This document shows, one piece after another, positions 9,365 to 15,189 of a stretch of 30,257 bases of DNA. The stretch covers positions 1 to 30,257 of IMG/VR virus record IMGVR_UViG_3300049893_000797. The stretch is one strand, 5' to 3'. The DNA comes from a virus. The stretch's first letter is position 1, and each line of letters begins with the position of its first letter. Position numbers and translations under genes: made by a program. A model generated the notes under the pieces. That model was not told where the DNA came from. It was given only the letters and a program-made list of their open reading frames with translations, and made no database searches.

Positions 9365-9784
9365 TTAGGATATGGAGCGGCAAGCGGGATTTGAACCCGC
9401 GACATCGGCGTTGGAAGCGCCGTGCTCTACCGGCTGAGCTATTGCCGCACTATCTTCTGCGCTGTTTGGTTGCCACTCATCAACGTATTCAGGTTCCGGC
9501 ATATCGTAAACAGTGCGCTGGATGTATTGCCGCCATTCAACTGGAAGCTTTTCACCGCCATCGAGAACCTTTTTTGCGTACCAATTCGGCGCGTTGATGT
9601 TCATTTTGCTTACGTTGCCGATACAAACGTGATCCCCACCATACGTGTGCAGTAGCACTACTCGGCAACGTCCGTGACTACCAGAATCCGTGCCTGAGTT
9701 GTAATTGTGATTATTCGCGTGCGTTGAAATCGGCAAGCATTGATCGCATTGTTGAAGTATCGCTATCAATTCAGATACGGTCAT
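9365..9784 (-). CDS. Conserved-looking phage protein whose 3' end contains a tRNA gene (139 aa)
   Basis: I choose ATG 9784 (MTVSELIAILQQ), with AAGGTGG just upstream; ATG 9799 is in frame but lacks a better site. The core has the look of a small phage family with THANNHNYN, SHGRCRVVLLHTYGGDHVCIGN and NAPNWY motifs (residues about 21-75). Function is unknown. From about residue 114 the frame runs through the tRNA-Gly at 9373-9448 and only stops at 9365, so the last 26 or so residues (AAIAQPVEHGASNADVAGS) are tRNA sequence read as protein. That tail is probably not part of the original fold. It is the last gene of the leftward unit. Confidence 0.75.
   Translation of the reverse strand: MTVSELIAILQQCDQCLPISTHANNHNYNSGTDSGSHGRCRVVLLHTYGGDHVCIGNVSKMNINAPNWYAKKVLDGGEKLPVEWRQYIQRTVYDMPEPEYVDEWQPNSAEDSAAIAQPVEHGASNADVAGSNPACRSIS
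9373..9448 (-). tRNA. tRNA-Gly(UCC), CCA encoded
   Basis: The complementary strand folds as a full 76 nt cloverleaf. The acceptor GCGGCAA pairs with TTGCCGC. The D-arm includes GCTC/GAGC. The anticodon stem CGGCG/CGCCG carries the loop CTTCCAA (anticodon TCC, Gly). The T-arm is GCGGG-TTCAAAT-CCCGC. Discriminator T and an encoded CCA follow. All stems are perfect, so it should be functional. It lies wholly within the 3' end of a protein reading frame on the same strand and would be released by processing of the leftward transcript. Confidence 0.95.
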
Positions 9785-9893
9785 GGCCACCTTCTCCATC
9801 GTTCAATAGACACTGCCCGGCAGAACCAACCACCGGGCAGCCGCTTTGGCGCGCGAGGACCATGACATAGCTTTCGCTATTGGTTGACGTCAT
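9771..9893 (-). CDS. Possible 40 aa peptide with strong ribosome-binding site
   Basis: The ATG at 9893 is preceded by GGAGG seven bases upstream and lies 2 nt after the previous gene's stop. The frame ends at 9771, overlapping the start of the next gene by 14 nt. The peptide is polar with a Gly/Val/Cys-rich centre and no motif. A perfect 8 bp hairpin (9813-9840) sits inside it. Site quality and coupling favour translation, but composition is not convincing. Confidence 0.45.
   Translation of the reverse strand: MTSTNSESYVMVLARQSGCPVVGSAGQCLLNDGEGGHDRI
9813..9840. repeat. Perfect 8 bp hairpin (CTGCCCGG / CCGGGCAG)
   Basis: CTGCCCGG at 9813-9820 is followed after 12 nt by its exact reverse complement at 9833-9840. 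No U-run follows on either strand, so it is not a standard intrinsic terminator. It lies 29 nt upstream of the chosen start of the next leftward gene, where it could affect RNA stability or coupling. Confidence 0.6.
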
Positions 9894-9895
9894 AG

Positions 9896-10072
9896 TTAAT
9901 CCTCCGCTTTCCGGCAACTTAAGAGTCTCTCAATGTCTGCGCGCATCTTCGGATCGCTCGGCAGCGGAACCTGATTCGCTTCACACCACGCGCGCGTTTC
10001 ACACAAATGACATAGACCGCCATAAACTCCCGGCCAAGCGCCACACTTGTTGCAATAGGCCGGACCGCTCAT
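9896..10072 (-). CDS. Small zinc-ribbon-like protein (58 aa)
   Basis: The start at ATG 10072 (MSGPAYCNKCG) overlaps the stop of the upstream 46 aa gene as ATGA and has GGAGAG upstream; a longer start at 10123 would run through that gene. Two CxxC pairs (CNKC near residues 7-10, CHLC near 21-24) suggest a zinc ribbon. The rest is a short charged helix. Specific function is unknown. Confidence 0.7.
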   Translation of the reverse strand: MSGPAYCNKCGAWPGVYGGLCHLCETRAWCEANQVPLPSDPKMRADIERLLSCRKAED

Positions 10073-10209
10073 GATCGTTGCTCTCCGGATTTGAAAGGAA
10101 CTCGAATTAAACATCGCTGGCACTGGTAGCCCACTTCAACGTATGGAATGACGTATGCGTCCCAATCGTGAAGGCCGAGACAGCAAAGTAAGCGATGCAG
10201 GCGTTTCAT
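10069..10209 (-). CDS. Tiny Cys-rich protein (46 aa)
   Basis: The ATG at 10209 has AAGGAG upstream that overlaps the previous stop, and the TGA at 10069-10071 overlaps the next ATG (ATGA). This coupling on both sides strongly supports a real gene. Residues CC at 9-10 and CQRC at 30-33 could bind a metal, with a Trp/Tyr-rich strand between (HDWDAYVIPYVEVGY). It resembles small phage proteins with a membrane-bound or zinc-knuckle look. Unknown function. Confidence 0.65.
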   Translation of the reverse strand: MKRLHRLLCCLGLHDWDAYVIPYVEVGYQCQRCLIRVPFKSGEQRS

Positions 10210-10214
10210 CAACA

Positions 10215-10427
10215 TCACTCCTTAACCGAATCTGATTTGTGAGCTTCTCTCATTTCGGCATCAATCGCTTCGTCCAAGTCTTCTCCGGTGCGAATCCAAC
10301 AGTCAGGTCCAAGTTGCAAATGATGCTCTTTAAGCCATCGATAACGACGCGCATCGGCGACGATTTCATCGCGTTGGGCAGCATCGTACGCATCGAACCG
10401 ATCTTGCATTAAGCCTTCCATCGTCAT
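10215..10427 (-). CDS. Small phage protein with DARRYRWLKE motif (70 aa)
   Basis: The ATG at 10427 has AAGGAG eight bases upstream. The acidic helical protein carries ADARRYRWLKEHH near residues 24-36, a motif common in small uncharacterised phage and prophage proteins. No enzymatic residues are seen, and function is unknown. Confidence 0.75.
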   Translation of the reverse strand: MTMEGLMQDRFDAYDAAQRDEIVADARRYRWLKEHHLQLGPDCWIRTGEDLDEAIDAEMREAHKSDSVKE

Positions 10428-10450
10428 CGCTTTAACTCCTTAGACGATTA

Positions 10451-10657
10451 CTACGCCGCAACCAAGCGAACGCGCAAGGGCGCTTTTTGCAAACGCCCAA
10501 TGTGCGCGCCGTCGCTTGGTGGCATGCCATTAACATTTGTTCCAAGAGCAAAGCCGACATTTGGGTTGCATCGCTCGCCATGCTTAGCGTGACACGCCGG
10601 GCACTCGCCCCAGGTTGCGCGCTCTTCGTAAGTGGCCTCTCTGCTTTGCTCGGTCAT
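10451..10657 (-). CDS. Small zinc-finger-like protein (68 aa)
   Basis: It starts at an ATGA overlap. CPACHAKHGERC (residues about 19-30) followed by GAHIGRLQKAP near the C-terminus forms a C-x2-C...C...H pattern seen in a recurring family of small phage zinc-finger proteins, probably nucleic-acid binding. The target is unknown. Confidence 0.75.
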   Translation of the reverse strand: MTEQSREATYEERATWGECPACHAKHGERCNPNVGFALGTNVNGMPPSDGAHIGRLQKAPLRVRLVAA

Positions 10658-10962
10658 TTCTGTCCACCTCTAGCCTGATCTGAATTCTTAGACGATAACT
10701 GCTTAATTTCAGTTTCCCAATTTATCGACGTCCTGCCTTCCCATTTTTTTAGCTTCGTCAGAAGTAACCCGTCCATGTCTTTCCGGCGCTTCGATAGAGC
10801 GCACACTAACGCGACTTCCATATCAGCTGCACGCTCATAGGCTTTATTAAGAGCGATCTCAATTCCCGCCGTAGCGAATGCAGCGACATGTGGTGCGACG
10901 GTCGGATTCTCTGCGACGTAATCGCGGATGCTAGCGAGAAAGGCGTAATGTTCTTGGTTCAC
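10654..10962 (-). CDS. Unknown helical protein (102 aa)
   Basis: The GTG start at 10962 overlaps the previous stop (GTGA). The protein is almost entirely helical, with Ala-rich middle (ATAGIEIALNKAYERAADME) and a basic C-terminus. No family is recognised and there is no membrane segment. Confidence 0.65.
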   Translation of the reverse strand: MNQEHYAFLASIRDYVAENPTVAPHVAAFATAGIEIALNKAYERAADMEVALVCALSKRRKDMDGLLLTKLKKWEGRTSINWETEIKQLSSKNSDQARGGQK

Positions 10963-11369
10963 CGATCATCTCCAGCCTGATGAGATGCGCTGTCGGGAAT
11001 GATTTTCTGAAGATGCCGCGTAAACTCCACGGTCGAAAGACCGCCGTCGCTTGGGTGAGGATCATGGACCAATTGCCCACCGCTATAGATCGTTGCGTGC
11101 AGAATGCCGCGTGGTGATTGACCGCTTGCAATGTAGAACGTTGGCAGCTTGTCCAACTGATGACCTTCTAACTGCACCATTTCCAGATTCGCAAATTGAT
11201 CGAGCCATTGATTGACGCGATTGATAATAGCGAACGCGCCGAACATTTCATCAAACGGCGGCACCATCCATAATGGAATCTCAAGAAGCGATGCAAGGCA
11301 GGCCACGAGGCAATTACCAGCATGCGCACCGTCAGCTTGCCAAAGTTTTGTTTGTTTGACTCGAATCAC
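10959..11369 (-). CDS. Cysteine-peptidase-like (C39-like fold) phage protein (136 aa)
   Basis: The GTG at 11369 overlaps the upstream stop as GTGA. The N-terminal GNCLVACLASLLEIPL (Cys20, Cys24), a later HATIYSGG (His91) and VHDPHPSDGG (Asp103) line up as Cys...His...Asp. This is the order expected in papain-like/C39-like folds, and the DPHPS tail is seen in small phage proteins of this type. I infer a peptidase-like or inactive relative; no signal peptide is present, so it would act in the cytoplasm. The substrate is unknown. Confidence 0.7.
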   Translation of the reverse strand: MIRVKQTKLWQADGAHAGNCLVACLASLLEIPLWMVPPFDEMFGAFAIINRVNQWLDQFANLEMVQLEGHQLDKLPTFYIASGQSPRGILHATIYSGGQLVHDPHPSDGGLSTVEFTRHLQKIIPDSASHQAGDDR

Positions 11370-12025
11370 AGAGCGCCTCTGTTCGGATGTTCAGACTGAG
11401 AAGATAGTCGCTCGAACTCAATCACCCACACCCAAGGATTATCTGACCACGAGCCTTTGCCGTTGATCTGTTCCCACAGGACTCGATATGCAGCGATCGG
11501 CATGTCCAAGTATTCGCCGATTTGTTGTACGCCTTCAGCAAGCGCGTCGCTGCTGCTAATCTCTTTCAGCCGCTCCACACGCACGCCTGTGATCTTGAGC
11601 ATAATGCGCGACGCCCAGCGCGGCATATGGATGGACGGCTTCCACTTAATTGACTCTAGCCCATAATCGGAGCCGCTAAAGTCTCGCTTGCAATCAAAGT
11701 CCCGGCCACTGAGAGTTGCGCGATACGCAATGCAACGCGGTGGATCAGTAATGCACTCATGAAATAGCAAGTCGGCCGCGCCCCACGTCTCACGAACCCA
11801 AAGCGAATCGCCTGGCTCTCCATAAGGACAATGCACCTGATCGGCGTTTCCCCATCCACGGAACCATGTTTTTTTACCAGAGTGCTCCGTGTACGGCTCA
11901 GAAAACGTCATTCCACAAGTGTCCGCGCCTGGCTGTGGTTTCACGGCTCGCCTAGTCTGCGTCTTCCGGCCATCGAGAATCGCGCGAACCATCGGCGCGC
12001 TGAACAAAATTGGCCGTTCTTTCAC
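11366..12025 (-). CDS. ASCH/PUA-like domain phage protein (219 aa)
   Basis: It starts at an ATGA overlap. The opening MKERPILFSAPMVRAILDGRKTQTRR (split here only by residues 1-26) is the signature of a widespread phage family with an ASCH-type, RNA-binding PUA-like fold. Further typical parts are GDSLWVRETW near 91-100, SIHMPRWASRIMLKITGVRV near 130-150, and NPWVWVIEFERL near the end. Length is normal for the family. The likely role is binding RNA or a modified base; the actual target is unknown. Confidence 0.8.
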   Translation of the reverse strand: MKERPILFSAPMVRAILDGRKTQTRRAVKPQPGADTCGMTFSEPYTEHSGKKTWFRGWGNADQVHCPYGEPGDSLWVRETWGAADLLFHECITDPPRCIAYRATLSGRDFDCKRDFSGSDYGLESIKWKPSIHMPRWASRIMLKITGVRVERLKEISSSDALAEGVQQIGEYLDMPIAAYRVLWEQINGKGSWSDNPWVWVIEFERLSSQSEHPNRGAL

Positions 12026-12243
12026 TGGGCACCTCTGCTTGGGTTTGCTGCTCGCTCTTGCGCTTCACACCGTTCAAAGCATTCTGGGCATTCCCATTCA
12101 TCGCCTTCTTCGCAATGAGCGTCAATGCATGAAACGACTTTACCGCATCGAGCGCAATGGACATGATAAGGCTCGAACTGTCCTGGTTCTAGTTCATCTA
12201 AAGGATCAAAATTCATGTCGCTTCTCGCACGCGCTTTAGCCAT
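12022..12243 (-). CDS. Zinc-ribbon protein (73 aa)
   Basis: The ATG at 12243 overlaps the end of the homing endonuclease gene; an in-frame ATG at 12216 with a GAGAAG upstream is an alternative. Two cysteine pairs (CARC near residues 30-33 and CPEC near 52-55) with an acidic surround indicate a zinc ribbon. The end overlaps the next gene as ATGA. Function is unknown. Confidence 0.75.
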   Translation of the reverse strand: MAKARARSDMNFDPLDELEPGQFEPYHVHCARCGKVVSCIDAHCEEGDEWECPECFERCEAQERAANPSRGAQ

Positions 12244-12886
12244 TTCGCAAAGCGCCAGATGACAATATTAAAGGAGCATTATCCGTAGATTTTTGTCCTA
12301 TTCCATAATTTACCGTGGATGCATTGACGTGATCCCAGTTTGTCCCTTTCCTGGCATTACGAATTGTCTGATGCGATACACCAAGAATTGCAGCCCACTC
12401 CTTATCTGTCATTCTTATCGAGCGAATCTTTCGTACATCCTCATCGCGCAGCTTCGCTCTACCATTTCTTGCCCCCTCCATATCTGTGCCATGTTTGAAT
12501 CTATCACGAGAATTTGCTTTTTTCGTATCCCAACGAAGATTGCTAAAATGATTATTATCTCGAACTCCATCGTTGTGGCACGCTTCCATGCCTTCGGGGC
12601 ATGGGCCAATAAAGGCGAGCAGTACAAGCCTATGTGCTCTTGCCGGTCTCACAACTCCATTCTTCGTGAGTGACAAATAAATATATCCAGTCGGATGTTT
12701 TCTACCAACAAGTCTTGGATTTCTCCATCCGCGCGTTAGGCTTCTGACGTTTCCAAAACTAGACACTTCGTACAATCCCTCATATCCAGGAACTGCGCGC
12801 CATTCTTCTTTACCACGCAGCCGCTTGACCTCGTTCTCGGTCAGCGAGTGCTTGGCGGTCAGTTGTTCGATGGTTGGGTCGGGCAT
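12236..12886 (-). CDS. HNH homing endonuclease with NUMOD4 motif (216 aa)
   Basis: The start at ATG 12886 is preferred; a TTG at 12898 is open. Domains in order: a short N-terminal helix; NUMOD4-like WRAVPGYEGLYEVSSFGNVRSL (about 29-50); an HNH core with AHRLVLLAF (84-92), CHNDGVRDNN (103-112) and NLRWDT; then a helix-turn-helix at about 148-185 (WAAILGVSHQTIRNARKG). This is a free-standing homing endonuclease that cuts a specific DNA site and promotes its own spread, not a phage-function gene. The coding sequence, roughly 12290-12800, is visibly more AT-rich than its neighbours, consistent with recent arrival. Confidence 0.9.
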   Translation of the reverse strand: MPDPTIEQLTAKHSLTENEVKRLRGKEEWRAVPGYEGLYEVSSFGNVRSLTRGWRNPRLVGRKHPTGYIYLSLTKNGVVRPARAHRLVLLAFIGPCPEGMEACHNDGVRDNNHFSNLRWDTKKANSRDRFKHGTDMEGARNGRAKLRDEDVRKIRSIRMTDKEWAAILGVSHQTIRNARKGTNWDHVNASTVNYGIGQKSTDNAPLILSSGALRNG

Positions 12887-12901
12887 GGCGCTCAGCAATT
12901 C

Positions 12902-13093
12902 TCAAAACAATGATTCTTGAATTGCCTTAGCGGCGCCAGCGTGATACGCGGCTTTTGCTAGGCCACCCCAATCGAAACCCTGCTGGTGTTGTGTATCGAG
13001 AACTTTCGACAATTCGTAACAGCACGACCATTCGTGTCGCTGCTGCACCTCGCGCATTTTCTTTTCGAGTTTCGATTCTTTTGAATCAGCCAT
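12902..13093 (-). CDS. Unknown small helical protein (63 aa)
   Basis: The ATG at 13093 has GAGG six bases upstream. A Lys/Glu-rich N-terminal helix (SKESKLEKKMREVQQRHEW) is followed by FDWGGLAKAAYHAGAAKAI. No family is recognised. It lies directly upstream of the homing endonuclease, separated by 15 nt from that gene's chosen start. Confidence 0.65.
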   Translation of the reverse strand: MADSKESKLEKKMREVQQRHEWSCCYELSKVLDTQHQQGFDWGGLAKAAYHAGAAKAIQESLF

Positions 13094-13105
13094 AGAACAC
13101 CTCAG

Positions 13106-13474
13106 TCACTCGACTGTTGCCAATGGTTGGCGCTTCAATTCTTCAAATTCTTTGGTTGGATCAAACCAGTCGTCTTTGACGATATGCCCGATAGCATGAA
13201 CTTTGGAATGATCCGCTTTGACGCGGATTGTGCGTCCCGGCAATTTCGACCAGTCATCGACGCCAGCAATTTCAAGACATCGATAAATCCAGTGGCCCGC
13301 GAAATTGCGCTGACCATAATGATGACGCCATGATTTCGGAAGATAAAGCATATAGCCACCGAATCCCTGACCACATCCGCCATAGTCGAGAATAAGCCAT
13401 GCTGATAAGCCGCGTTCGGTATCGAATCTGACTGACTCGATCACTGCATTCTTAATTTCAACAACGTTTGTCAT
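13106..13474 (-). CDS. Conserved-looking phage protein (122 aa)
   Basis: The protein contains GLSAWLILDYGGCGQGFGGY (about 22-41), LEIAGVDDWSKLPGRTIRV (about 67-85) and IGHIVKDDWFDP (about 95-106). I recognise this pattern from small uncharacterised proteins in early regions of many phages of Gram-negative hosts. It looks like a compact beta-rich fold. No catalytic residues can be assigned. Confidence 0.75.
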   Translation of the reverse strand: MTNVVEIKNAVIESVRFDTERGLSAWLILDYGGCGQGFGGYMLYLPKSWRHHYGQRNFAGHWIYRCLEIAGVDDWSKLPGRTIRVKADHSKVHAIGHIVKDDWFDPTKEFEELKRQPLATVE

Positions 13475-13487
13475 TCGAGCTTCTCAA

Positions 13488-13727
13488 CTATAGGGAGGAA
13501 TTCAAAACCGCTAACCCGCAATCACAAGCGTCTATCGAATTCTGCACAGACGAGCACCAAGGGCGGTGATAGCCGTCGTCGTACCACTTGCTCAACTCCT
13601 TCTCAAGCTCAGCGATCCGCGCCTTGTCCTTCGCACGCTCGGCATCGACTTCCGATGCTAGATAAACAAGTTCGTCATCGCAGCCGAATCGTTCATCGGC
13701 AACATCTTTTGCGTGGTATTTCTGCAT
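13488..13727 (-). CDS. Unknown protein with coiled-coil segment (79 aa)
   Basis: The ATG at 13727 is preceded by GAGGTAGCC, the same leader as the next gene upstream. It has an acidic N-terminus, a coiled-coil helix (AERAKDKARIAELEKELSKW, about 29-48) and a Cys-containing tail (WCSS, CDCG). Unknown function. Confidence 0.65.
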   Translation of the reverse strand: MQKYHAKDVADERFGCDDELVYLASEVDAERAKDKARIAELEKELSKWYDDGYHRPWCSSVQNSIDACDCGLAVLNSSL

Positions 13728-13744
13728 GGCTACCTCGTTCCTAG

Positions 13745-13966
13745 TTAGATTGCATCTGGATCAAAAAGAATGTCTTCTGGATCACGCCGTCGATGCATTG
13801 ATCGAATATGATCATCAACGCATTCGCCCGGCGTCTTGCCATCCCAGTAGCAATCAGACGCGCACGCGACTGCACGATCCGGATTGATTCCGGCACGCCA
13901 TGCCTCATAGAAAACATCAGCCTTGAATTCTCGTTCGCGCTCTCGATGTTCTTCCCATCTGCTCAT
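13745..13966 (-). CDS. Unknown small charged protein (73 aa)
   Basis: The ATG at 13966 has GGAAGGTAGCC upstream. It has an Arg/Glu-rich opening (WEEHREREREFKADVFYEAW), Cys residues near 36 and 40, and an acidic C-terminus. No family is recognised. Confidence 0.65.
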   Translation of the reverse strand: MSRWEEHREREREFKADVFYEAWRAGINPDRAVACASDCYWDGKTPGECVDDHIRSMHRRRDPEDILFDPDAI

Positions 13967-13980
13967 GGCTACCTTCCCCG

Positions 13981-14337
13981 CTAGGCGGTATGCGTACCTT
14001 CAACGCCGCGTTGCATACGAGCAAGCGTGCGATGATGCAACCAATGTTGCGCCTCTTGAATCTTGGTCAGTGCGATTGCGTTTTCGCGGCATGCATATGG
14101 CCCTTTCTGGAATGCTTCCAGGCGATCCACAATCACCGCCAGTAAGACTTCGTGAGTAATGCCGTTCACTCCGACTTCGTTAATTGGGCCGTTCTGGAAG
14201 CGGATAAAAATAGGAACAGCGGCACCGCCAGTTACGTCATATTCGTGATTCGCGCCACCCGCCCCTGGTTCATCCATCACGGCAATCTTGAGTTGATCGT
14301 TCGCAGGATTAACTCGATGACTTGTAATCTCTCTCAT
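13981..14337 (-). CDS. Phage protein with possible Acb2/Tad1-like hairpin (118 aa)
   Basis: The ATG at 14337 has GGAG seven bases upstream. The N-terminal part reads PGAGGANHEYDV and FIRFQNGPINEVGVNGI (about 24-60). The C-terminal part is a helical hairpin with VLLAVIVDRLEAFQKGP and CRENAIALTKIQEAQHWLHH (83-102), ending GVEGTHT. The second half resembles the hairpin of Acb2/Tad1-type sponges, small phage proteins that trap cyclic nucleotide signals of CBASS and Thoeris defence. This is a memory-based resemblance, not a computed match. The gene sits just after an XRE regulator with a TATAAT in between. Confidence 0.75.
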   Translation of the reverse strand: MREITSHRVNPANDQLKIAVMDEPGAGGANHEYDVTGGAAVPIFIRFQNGPINEVGVNGITHEVLLAVIVDRLEAFQKGPYACRENAIALTKIQEAQHWLHHRTLARMQRGVEGTHTA

Positions 14338-14350
14338 TTCGATTCTCCAA

Positions 14351-14356
14351 TTATAA
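14351..14356 (-). promoter_or_regulatory. Consensus -10 hexamer between the XRE gene and the Acb2/Tad1-like gene
   Basis: A perfect TATAAT lies on the minus strand about 13 nt upstream of the ATG at 14337, after a T-run. No good -35 lies 16-18 bases before it. It may be an activator-dependent or regulator-controlled promoter, or just AT-rich intergenic sequence. A start here would leave almost no leader. Confidence 0.25.
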
Positions 14357-14374
14357 AAAAGTCAATCTCACCAG

Positions 14375-14590
14375 CTATTTAGGCAACAATGCGTAGGCGT
14401 AACAATTCAACGCCTTCAGCAGTGACGGAAACCTGGACAGCGGTATGTCGGAGCGCCCAGCTTCTAGATTTACGATTTGCGTGCGCGAATAACCAACCTT
14501 ATTGGCTAGCCATTCTTGCGAACGCCCTTCGCGCTCCCGTTGCTCGCGAAGCTTTTTACCGAAGCGCTTGAGAAAGTATTCACGATTCAT
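14375..14590 (-). CDS. XRE-family helix-turn-helix regulator (71 aa)
   Basis: It has a single Cro/C1-type HTH spanning about residues 8-62: FGKKLREQREREGRSQEWLA, then KVGYSRTQIVNLEAGRSDIP and a final LSRFPSLLKALN helix. There is no dimerisation or peptidase domain, so it is Cro-like in size. It should bind an operator and control early transcription. Unusually, it lies deep in the leftward operon rather than at a divergent switch. Confidence 0.9.
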   Translation of the reverse strand: MNREYFLKRFGKKLREQREREGRSQEWLANKVGYSRTQIVNLEAGRSDIPLSRFPSLLKALNCYAYALLPK

Positions 14591-14608
14591 TTCTGTTCAC
14601 CTGACTTG

Positions 14609-14977
14609 CTACACTGTTGCCGTTTCCGGCGCCACAAAAATTCCTGGCGGTCGCGGAATCTCTTGACCGTTCGTCGGCCGCCAAAGATGCAAGCAATAGG
14701 GATGACAATTGCGATGGTCTTTAACCGGTACGTGCAACTGCATCACGGTATCGCTGTCTTCCCAAAAGCGTCGCTTCACATCTTCCATTTCTTCCCAAGT
14801 CGGGCAGCGATCAATAACGCTCACTGAAACGTGCTCCCAGCCACCACCATTCGAGAAAATAACTTTCATCTGGCGCTTGGGAATAAATAGATAGCCGTTC
14901 GAGCGATCGCCCATGTCAGTTCCTACCCACGGATCGAGCCGGCGATAAATTTCCCAGTCCATCGGACAACGCATCAT
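14609..14977 (-). CDS. Phage protein of the DUF7694-like type (122 aa)
   Basis: It starts at an ATGA overlap; Met2 and Met6 are alternative starts. The central part IFSNGGGWEHVSVSV, CPTWEEMEDVKRRFWEDS and HRNCHPYCLHLWRP (about 40-105) is a recurrent pattern in small phage proteins I associate with DUF7694. Conserved Trp, Cys and His suggest a compact domain, possibly metal-binding. Its biochemical role is unknown. Confidence 0.8.
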   Translation of the reverse strand: MMRCPMDWEIYRRLDPWVGTDMGDRSNGYLFIPKRQMKVIFSNGGGWEHVSVSVIDRCPTWEEMEDVKRRFWEDSDTVMQLHVPVKDHRNCHPYCLHLWRPTNGQEIPRPPGIFVAPETATV

Positions 14978-15189
14978 TTCTGCTCACCTGTCTTGCCCTG
15001 AGATTCCGCAACTTCGTCGGTGTCATCGCATGGGATGAATGGCGGGTGATAAATCAACTGGCAGTCTGCCGCTCGATACGCGCGCATAATCGTCGATCCG
15101 TTTCCTATGACTGTTTTACCCATGCCAGAAAGCTCAACGCGATAGCCGTTCGCCATTTCGTACAGTTTGACATTCCAAAGGAATCTCAT
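14974..15189 (-). CDS. Unknown small protein (71 aa)
   Basis: It is joined by ATGA overlaps on both sides. It has a beta-rich N-terminus (WNVKLYEMANGYRVELSG) and an acidic C-terminal tail. No family is recognised. Confidence 0.65.
   Translation of the reverse strand: MRFLWNVKLYEMANGYRVELSGMGKTVIGNGSTIMRAYRAADCQLIYHPPFIPCDDTDEVAESQGKTGEQK

Noticed and set aside
9373-9448. tRNA-Gly as an integration (att) site
   Set aside because: No integrase gene and no duplicated tRNA fragment is visible, so there is no support for integration here.
11952-12164. Minus-strand 70-codon frame
   Set aside because: It lies across the zinc-ribbon and ASCH-like genes in another frame; the two flanking genes are better supported and already coupled by ATGA.
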